A stretch of DNA of 64,000 bases, taken from the NCBI RefSeq assembly GCF_021412585.1, contig NZ_JAKCMI010000007.1:1-64000 (forward strand), read 5' to 3'. Position 1 is the first letter of the stretch. Every line of letters starts with the position of its first letter. Shown one piece after another: positions 59,087 to 64,000 of the stretch. The translations under genes and the position numbers were made by a program. The DNA comes from Halomonas alkalisoli. Lineage in GTDB: Bacteria > Pseudomonadota > Gammaproteobacteria > Pseudomonadales > Halomonadaceae. The notes beneath the pieces are model-generated. The model was not told where the DNA came from and made no database searches. It was given only the letters and a program-made list of their open reading frames with translations.

Positions 59087-59888
59087 CCCGAGAGTGGATA
59101 CTGCCATCGTGGAAAGTCCCGTCATCGAAATGCGAACCTATCCCGATCGCGTCTTGACCGACCGACACGGTTTTCACCAGCTGTTGCTGGGGCTCGATGG
59201 TGCCCTGGAGCTGGAGTCGGCAGGGCGCTTGACGCACCTCACCCGCGGTGTGCTGACCCCGGTGGCGAGCGGCGACGTGCACCACTACCTGGCGCCGGGC
59301 GACAACCGTGTGCTGGTCCTCGACCTGTCTGAAGCCTGGTGCGAGGCGCTGGGCCTGGAGCGGCTCTTCGACACGCAGGCGAGGCGCTTGCCCGAGCCGC
59401 TGGCGGCCCAGGGAGAGACGCTGGTGGCCCATGGAGAAGAGCTTGGCACGGCCGGACCGGCGCTGCTCCACTGGCTTGAGTTGGCACTGGCGGCCGGTGG
59501 CCGGTGCGCTATACCGCCGCGGCTGAAACTGCTCGAGTTGCTGCCCGCCGTGCGTGCCGACCTGGCGCATCCATGGCGCGTTGCCGAAATGGCAGGGCGC
59601 TGCCATCTGGCCGAGGCTGTCTTTGCCCGGCAGTTTCGCGCCCTGACCGGCCTGTCGCCCCATGAGTGGCTGGTACGGCAGCGCCTGGCGCGAGCCCGCG
59701 AGCTGCTTCAGGTCGGCGGCGTCTCGCTCACCGAGGTGGCCCTGGCCTGCGGCTTTGCCGACAGTGCCCACTTCTCGCGCAGCTTTCGCAAGCAGCATGA
59801 CGTCTCGCCGAGCGAATGGCGGCGGCTGGTGACCTCGGGCGGTACCTCGGAAAGAGGTCAGGATTCGACAAGCCGCGCCGCAACCTGA
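59079..59888 (+). CDS. AraC-family regulator with cupin-like sensor domain
   Basis: 269 aa from ATG 59079; the later GTG 59109 or ATG 59130 would also begin just before the sensor domain and avoid the inverted repeat. The N-terminal part (HGFHQLLLGLDGALELESAG, VLTPVASGDVHHYLAPGDNR) is a cupin-like AraC sensor. The DNA-binding part is complete: WRVAEMAGRCHLAEAVFARQ, FRALTGLSPHEWLVRQRLAR, ARELLQVGGVSLTEVALACG, then FADSAHFSRSFRKQHDVSPS. It lies directly upstream of an EamA exporter gene on the same strand (41 bp), a likely target. Confidence 0.86.
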   Translation: MPSPRVDTAIVESPVIEMRTYPDRVLTDRHGFHQLLLGLDGALELESAGRLTHLTRGVLTPVASGDVHHYLAPGDNRVLVLDLSEAWCEALGLERLFDTQARRLPEPLAAQGETLVAHGEELGTAGPALLHWLELALAAGGRCAIPPRLKLLELLPAVRADLAHPWRVAEMAGRCHLAEAVFARQFRALTGLSPHEWLVRQRLARARELLQVGGVSLTEVALACGFADSAHFSRSFRKQHDVSPSEWRRLVTSGGTSERGQDSTSRAAT

Positions 59889-59929
59889 AGCAGATGCTGT
59901 GGCCTCGATAACGCTGACGAGGTCTCATC

Positions 59930-60835
59930 ATGTCCATCCTGACCCGACGACAGGCCACGGCCATCGGGGCCACCACCGTTCTCAACTGGGCGCTGCTCGC
60001 CACCCTGACCCAGCTTTCGGGGCCGGTGCCGCCGTTCCTGCTCACCGGCCTGGCATTCGGCATCGCCTTCCTCTGCTTTCTGGCTTGGAGCCTTGGGCGA
60101 GGCGAGTCCTTCATCGCGCCGCTGCGCCAGGCCCCTTCGGTCTGGGCGCTGGGCGTCGGCGGGCTGTTCGGCTATCACGCGCTCTATTTCGTCGCCCAGC
60201 AGAATGCGCCGCCGGCCAACGCGGGGTTGATCAGCTATCTGTGGCCGCTGCTCATCGTGCTGTTCGTCGGCCTGCTGCCGGGGGAGCGCCTGCTGGCCAG
60301 GCATGTGGTCGGCGGGCTGCTGGGCTTCGCCGGGGCAGCGCTGCTGATTGGCGCCGACCTGGGTGGCGGGGGCAGCGCGCTGGGCTACGGCGCTGCCTTC
60401 GCCTGTGCCCTGGTCTGGAGCGGCTACTCCGTGCTGTCACGGGCCAAGAAGGCGGTGCCCACGGCGGCGGTGGGTGGCTTCTGCCTGGCCACTGCGCTGC
60501 TGGCCTTCGTCTGCCATGGCTTGTTCGAAGCGATGCGCTGGCCCCAGGGCATCGAATGGGTGGGCGTGATCGGGCTCGGACTTGGGCCGGTGGGCAGTGC
60601 CTTCTTCACCTGGGACATCGGCGTCAAGCACGGCGACCTGCACCTGCTGGGGCTTTTGGCCTACGCCACGCCGCTGCTCTCCACTGGGGTATTGATCCTT
60701 GCCGGCTATGCGGAGGCCACGCCGCTGCTGGCCCTGGCGGCCGGCGTGATCACGTTGGGCATGCTGATCGGCAGTGGTGTGCTGGCCCTACGCAAGGACA
60801 AGCCGAGGAACCCCGCGCGCCCCGATCCTACCTGA
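59930..60835 (+). CDS. EamA/DMT-family exporter (YddG-like)
   Basis: 301 aa with ten hydrophobic segments in two homologous halves, the EamA layout of drug/metabolite transporters. Example segments: TTVLNWALLATLTQLSGPVP, SLWALGVGG-type LGVGGLFGYHALYFVAQQNA with PPANAGLISYLWPLLIVLFV, the second-half GYGAAFACALVWSGYSVLSR and GLGPVGSAFFTWDIGVKHGD. The LIxYLWP and FFxWDxGxKxGD patterns resemble YddG-type aromatic amino acid exporters. Located 41 bp after the AraC regulator. Confidence 0.88.
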   Translation: MSILTRRQATAIGATTVLNWALLATLTQLSGPVPPFLLTGLAFGIAFLCFLAWSLGRGESFIAPLRQAPSVWALGVGGLFGYHALYFVAQQNAPPANAGLISYLWPLLIVLFVGLLPGERLLARHVVGGLLGFAGAALLIGADLGGGGSALGYGAAFACALVWSGYSVLSRAKKAVPTAAVGGFCLATALLAFVCHGLFEAMRWPQGIEWVGVIGLGLGPVGSAFFTWDIGVKHGDLHLLGLLAYATPLLSTGVLILAGYAEATPLLALAAGVITLGMLIGSGVLALRKDKPRNPARPDPT

Positions 60836-60925
60836 GTCACAGGGCGCATCGCTCGTTCGCTGCCGCCCAGCGCGCCCAGGCTGGCAAGCGGAAGCCAGCC
60901 AGGAAATGAATGACCGCCGCGCCGC

Positions 60926-62371
60926 CTAGAACGACCCGACCAGCGAGCCGACGATGATCAGCAGGATCAGGGAGATGATCGGTCCGACAACGGCCACCGC
61001 GGCGATGTCCAGGTATGCCTTGCGATGCGTCAGCCCACAGATCGAAAGCAGCGTGATCACCGCGCCGTTGTGGGGCAGGGCATCCAGCCCGCCGGTGGCC
61101 ACCGCCGTGACCCGGTGCAGCAGGTCGGGTGAGATGCCGGCCGCCTGGCCCATGGCCAGGTAGGTGTCGCCAAGGGTGGACAGGGCGATACTCATGCCGC
61201 CCGAGGCGGAGCCGGTCATGCCGGCCAGCAGGTTCACCGCGAGGGCCAGCGAGATCAGCGGGTTGTCGCCGCCGGCGGTGGTCACCCAGGCACTGATGGC
61301 CTCGAAGGCCGCCAGCGAGGCGATCACCGAGCCGAACCCGACCAGGCTGGCCGTGTTGAAGATCGGCAGCAGCGAGGCGTTGGCGCCACTGTCCAGCGAC
61401 GCGGTCAGGTTCTGCAATCGCTGCCAGTTCAGCGCAATCAACAGCAGGATCGAGAGCACCAGGGCGGCGATGACCGACCAGACGCCGCGCACCGACTCGA
61501 TGCTGGTGGCACCATAGGCCGGATCGGAGAGGTAGCCGGTGTCCATGGCCGGGATGATCACCGCGGTGAACAGCAGGTTCAGCGCGATCACCATCACGAT
61601 CGGCAGCAGCGCCAATGGCAGGGGAGGCAGCCCGCTGCGCGGCTGAGGCTCGACCTCGGCCAGGTCGAAGCCTTCGCCGGCGGCTCGCTCACGCAAGTGA
61701 TCGTGCAGGCTGGGCGCGGTTTCCTGCTCGCCGTAGCCTTCGCCGGCCGTGCGGGCCTGCCTGGCGCGGTAGGTCAGCCAGGCCTGGCCCAGGCCCAGCA
61801 TCACCAGCCCGGTCATGATGCCAAGCCCCGGTGCGGCGAAGGGCGAGGTACCGAAGAAGGGCATCGGTATGGCGTTCTGGATCGCCGGCGTGCCGGGCAG
61901 GGCGGTCATGGTGAAGGTGAAGGCGCCCAGGGCGATGGTGCCGGGGATCAGCCGCTTGGGCAGGTCGGCCTTGCGAAACAGTGCTGCGGCGATGGGGAAC
62001 ACGGCGAAGGCCACCACGAACAGCGACACGCCGCCGTAGGTCATCACCGCGCAGGAGAGCACCACGGCCAGGATGGCCCGGCTGTCTCCAAGGCGTTCGA
62101 CGATGGCGCTGGCCAGTACCTCGGCGCTGCCGGAATCCTCCATCAGCTTGCCGAAGATCGCCCCCAGCAGGAACAGCGGGAAGTAGCTGACGATGAATCC
62201 CCCCGCCGAGCCCATGAATACCTGGGTGTAGCTCGCCAGCAGCGGGGTATCCACCGATACCAGCGCCACCAGGGCGGCGAGTGCCGGGGCCAGGATCAGC
62301 AGGCTAAGGCCGCGGTAGGCCAGGTACATGAGCAGGGTCAATGCGACCACGATGGCCAGAATGCCGGTCAT
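60926..62371 (-). CDS. GntP-family permease
   Basis: 481 aa from ATG 62371 (MTGILAIVVALTLL), which overlaps the stop of a 35-aa upstream ORF (ATGA) and has ggagga upstream. About 12 hydrophobic segments with the GntP look: LAYRGLSLLILAPALAALVA, GGFIVSYFPLFLLGAIFGKL, MEDSGSAEVLASAIV, VMTYGGVSLFVVAFAVFPIA, ALPGTPAIQNAIPMPFFGTS, and SASGGMSIALSTLG plus LPHNGAVITLLSICGLTHRK near the end. The family takes up gluconate and other hydroxy acids, including hydroxybutyrate; this subgroup's substrate is open. No kinase or dehydrogenase gene lies beside it. Confidence 0.88.
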   Translation of the reverse strand: MTGILAIVVALTLLMYLAYRGLSLLILAPALAALVALVSVDTPLLASYTQVFMGSAGGFIVSYFPLFLLGAIFGKLMEDSGSAEVLASAIVERLGDSRAILAVVLSCAVMTYGGVSLFVVAFAVFPIAAALFRKADLPKRLIPGTIALGAFTFTMTALPGTPAIQNAIPMPFFGTSPFAAPGLGIMTGLVMLGLGQAWLTYRARQARTAGEGYGEQETAPSLHDHLRERAAGEGFDLAEVEPQPRSGLPPLPLALLPIVMVIALNLLFTAVIIPAMDTGYLSDPAYGATSIESVRGVWSVIAALVLSILLLIALNWQRLQNLTASLDSGANASLLPIFNTASLVGFGSVIASLAAFEAISAWVTTAGGDNPLISLALAVNLLAGMTGSASGGMSIALSTLGDTYLAMGQAAGISPDLLHRVTAVATGGLDALPHNGAVITLLSICGLTHRKAYLDIAAVAVVGPIISLILLIIVGSLVGSF

Positions 62372-62475
62372 GCCATGTCCTCCCCGCCCGGCAGCCCGTC
62401 GGGCTTCCTCTCTGCGCCGTGGGAGCCGCCGTCTTTCCGGACCGGCTCGCTGTGCGCGCGTTCTTCCTTGTGCAT
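62368..62475 (-). CDS. 35-aa upstream ORF translationally coupled to the GntP permease
   Basis: ATG 62475 is preceded by an ideal Shine-Dalgarno sequence (aaaggaggt, 4-base spacing). The peptide, beginning MHKEERAHSEPVRKDGGSHG, is very hydrophilic and ends DMA. Its stop TGA overlaps the permease start as ATGA, and ggagga inside its last codons serves the permease. Either a leader peptide that couples translation or a small protein; no similarity recognised. Confidence 0.55.
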   Translation of the reverse strand: MHKEERAHSEPVRKDGGSHGAERKPDGLPGGEDMA

Positions 62476-62680
62476 GCCACCTCCTTTGTCTTTCTGGCGC
62501 CGCCATTTATGCATTGTCGTGCATGCTGCATCGCAGTATATGCGGTGCAGCGCAATTTTCCTATCGGGCAGCCAGGCCCGAAAGAGAGGAATGTTGAACT
62601 AAAGTATAATAAGGTGGATAATATGAAAAATTATTCCACAAATTTACTGGAGGCGGTTCACCAAGGACCGCAACGACACC

Positions 62681-62884
62681 ATGACGACATTGCGTTTCAA
62701 CACCATCTGGGACCTGCCCCTGGTCAGCCGTCGCGACACGAACGAAGCCAAAGGCGAAGCCGAAACCGACACGGCGTCCATCAGCGAGCGTTTCCTGACC
62801 ATCTGGGACAGCCCACGCCCGCCTCGGGCCAAGGCGGCCGCGAGCAAGCGCGCCCGGCGCAGGTTGCCGAAGTTTTATACGTAA
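62681..62884 (+). CDS. 67-aa hypothetical protein with two RFxTIWDxP repeats
   Basis: The ORF starts MTTLRFNTIWDLPLVSRRDT, and RFLTIWDSPRPPRA follows near the C-terminus: the block RFxTIWDxP occurs twice, about 32 residues apart. The end is strongly basic (KAAASKRARRRLPKFY). The start ATG 62681 has aagga upstream, though 12 bases away. An alternative ORF from ATG 62624 in another frame (MKNYSTNLLEAVHQ) overlaps it and has aaggtgg upstream, but the internal repeat supports this frame. The stop is followed by the second MITE within 8 bp. Function unknown. Confidence 0.5.
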   Translation: MTTLRFNTIWDLPLVSRRDTNEAKGEAETDTASISERFLTIWDSPRPPRAKAAASKRARRRLPKFYT

Positions 62885-62891
62885 GCGTTAG

Positions 62892-63033
62892 GGAAACACT
62901 GAATAAATGCCTGCGCAGATCAATCGCTGCGTTGCGCGGTGCGCGGAATCCTCACATATACCCCATATGCTCCGGTTCCTGTGCTCCGTGCGCCTTGCGC
63001 TTGAACATGCTCGTCAATTTATTCAGCGCTTCC
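62892..63033 (-). mobile_element. 142-bp MITE with 4-bp target duplication (copy 2)
   Basis: Same length and, inverted, the same sequence family as 14658-14799. Its terminal inverted repeats read ggaaacactgaataaatg and ggaagcgctgaataaattg. It is flanked by ttag at 62888-62891 and ttag at 63034-63037. Internal core tcctcacatataccccatat followed by gctccggttcctg is shared with copy 1. No ORF. Confidence 0.87.
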
Positions 63034-63110
63034 TTAGCTGTCAGGTCTTGCTGCAAGTCTAGAGAAGTCGCGGTAACGCGATCGTCACAAGGCGGCAGCG
63101 GGTACAAGGC

Positions 63111-63142
63111 GAAGCGCCCATGCCGTCCGGCATGGGCGCTTC
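63111..63142. terminator. strong terminator after the MFS operon
   Basis: gaagcgcccatgccg and cggcatgggcgcttc form a perfect 15-bp stem with a 2-base loop, 39 bp past the small membrane ORF on the minus strand. Confidence 0.8.
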
Positions 63143-63181
63143 GGCGTATGGCGAGCCTTCAAGCTGCGAGGCCAGAAAGGC

Positions 63182-63307
63182 TCAACACAGCCGCGTACCG
63201 AGCAGCAGCAGCGAGGCGTCGGCGGTCTGCCAGCCCCACCAGGCCAGGGCCAGGGCGCCCGTGATTGCTACCGTGGCCACCAGCTTGAACAAAAGCGTTT
63301 GGGTCAT
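63182..63307 (-). CDS. 41-aa single-span membrane microprotein coupled to the MFS gene
   Basis: ATG 63307 overlaps the MFS stop as ATGA. The peptide MTQTLLFKLVATVAITGALA continues with LAWWGWQTADASLLLLG and thus has one hydrophobic span with a positive N-terminus. The gene is followed by a strong terminator, so it is the last cistron of the MFS operon. It may assist or regulate the transporter; similarity to known proteins not recognised. Confidence 0.6.
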   Translation of the reverse strand: MTQTLLFKLVATVAITGALALAWWGWQTADASLLLLGTRLC

Positions 63308-64000
63308 GCCTGGACCTCCGTGGGCTTGGGCCGATTGACCGGCGCCTCGCTGATGAACCAGTGCAGCAGGGCCGCGACGACCGAGAGCAGGATGGCGATC
63401 TTCCATACCACATCATAGTGGCCGGTGAGGTCGTAGAGGTAGCCTCCCATCCATACGCCCATGAACGAGCCTAGCTGGTGGAACAGGAAGACGATGCCGC
63501 CCAGCATGGAGAGGTGGCGCACGCCGAACACCGAGGCAACGATGCCGTTGGTCAGCGGTACGGTGGAAAGCCACAGTAGCCCCATGGCAATGCCGAACAG
63601 GTAGGCGCTGGCGGGGCTCAGGGGCAGGAACACGAAGGCGGTAATCACGGCGCCCCGGGTCAGGTAGAGCCAGCTCAGCAGCCGCGGCTTTGAGTAGATG
63701 CCCCCCAGCCAGCCGGCGGCATAGGTGCCGAAGATATTGAACAACCCCACCAGCGCCAGAACGGTACTGCCCACCTGTACGGCGAGGCCGTTGTCGAACA
63801 GGTAGCCCGGCAGGTGCACGCCGATGAATACCACCTGAAAGCCGCAGACGAAGAAGCCCAGGCAGAGCAGCCAGAACCCGCGCTGGCCGGCGGCCTCGTC
63901 CAGTGCGGCGCGCAGCGAGAGGTCGCTGCTCAGGCGGGCCGAGGGGCGATCGCGCAGCATGCCGCCCAGCGGCACCATCATTGCCGCCAGCGCGCCCATG
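63304..64000 (-). CDS. MFS transporter, C-terminal part (runs off the window)
   Basis: 232 codons up to the window edge; the frame is still open at 63999, so the N-terminal half lies outside. Visible segments: FWLLCLGFFVCGFQVVFIGV, HLPGYLFDNGLAVQVGSTVL, LVGLFNIFGTYAAGWLGGIY, YLTRGAVITAFVFLPLSPAS, GLLWLSTVPLTNGIVASVFG and FLFHQLGSFMGVWMGGYLYD. These resemble the MFS group with the TVPLTNG and HQLGSF motifs found in oxalate/monocarboxylate-like permeases. ATGA overlap at its stop with a 41-aa membrane ORF. Confidence 0.85.
   Translation of the reverse strand, partial: MGALAAMMVPLGGMLRDRPSARLSSDLSLRAALDEAAGQRGFWLLCLGFFVCGFQVVFIGVHLPGYLFDNGLAVQVGSTVLALVGLFNIFGTYAAGWLGGIYSKPRLLSWLYLTRGAVITAFVFLPLSPASAYLFGIAMGLLWLSTVPLTNGIVASVFGVRHLSMLGGIVFLFHQLGSFMGVWMGGYLYDLTGHYDVVWKIAILLSVVAALLHWFISEAPVNRPKPTEVQA

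Overview
The window reads as a chromosomal segment of a high-GC, aerobic, heterotrophic gammaproteobacterium, most like Halomonas and its relatives. This rests on gene content: a leucine/isovalerate (liu) degradation operon, a VgrG-linked type VI secretion cassette, a DUF4402 chaperone-usher operon, a GntP-type permease and REP-like hairpins. No rRNA or tRNA gene was seen, so the taxonomic call is inference.

Positions 1-4890 are an AT-rich mobile patch. It looks like a remnant of an integron gene-cassette array: three cassette-like ORFs (157-363, 2937-4160, 4269-4877), each bounded by attC-like sites. The only intact attC is at 4182-4255. Two copies of one IS3-family element sit inside attC sites, and the complete copy (391-2867) is itself split by a second, oppositely oriented IS3-family element (1082-2288). 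No integron integrase lies in the window.

Positions 4890-14500 hold regulators paired with small redox or methyl-transfer genes: a large XRE/ATPase/TPR regulator, an FAD oxidoreductase, a TPR-LuxR regulator, an NmrA-type reductase, a methyltransferase divergent from a TetR regulator, and an AraC fragment.

Positions 14650-21600 are a type VI secretion cassette: vgrG, a 1130-aa VasX/BTH_I2691-like putative membrane-active effector, a membrane protein that is probably its immunity protein, and a truncated second copy of that last gene. All four overlap by ATGA. A 142-bp MITE with 4-bp target duplications ends 18 bp before vgrG. Positions 21527-26660 are a minus-strand chaperone-usher operon of DUF4402 pilins, preceded by a clear class I cyclic-di-GMP (GEMM-I) riboswitch. 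A 28-bp repeat seen at 4883 recurs at 27094.

Positions 27120-34600 are the liuABCDE operon (isovaleryl-CoA to acetoacetate and acetyl-CoA) with a probable LiuR operator upstream and REP/tandem repeats inside the operon. Then come an SbtA-like bicarbonate permease divergent from a LysR regulator, a tungstate ABC transporter (tupBCA), a patatin-like lipase and a cupin protein.

Positions 41000-55600 are unusually rich in flavin and thiol-redox genes with large regulators: two paralogous BBE-type FAD oxidoreductases beside a GlxA-type AraC regulator; a SARP/BTAD-ATPase-TPR regulator; an operon of a SARP/BTAD-TPR regulator, a DUF4242 protein, OsmC and a flavin monooxygenase; and a cysteine synthase-glutaredoxin fusion followed by an AhpD-like protein. 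The rest holds an MBL hydrolase/TetR pair with two matching operators, a VOC protein, a CorA-type transporter, an AraC regulator, an EamA exporter, a GntP permease with a coupled 35-aa upstream ORF, a 67-aa protein followed by a second MITE copy, and an MFS transporter cut by the window edge.
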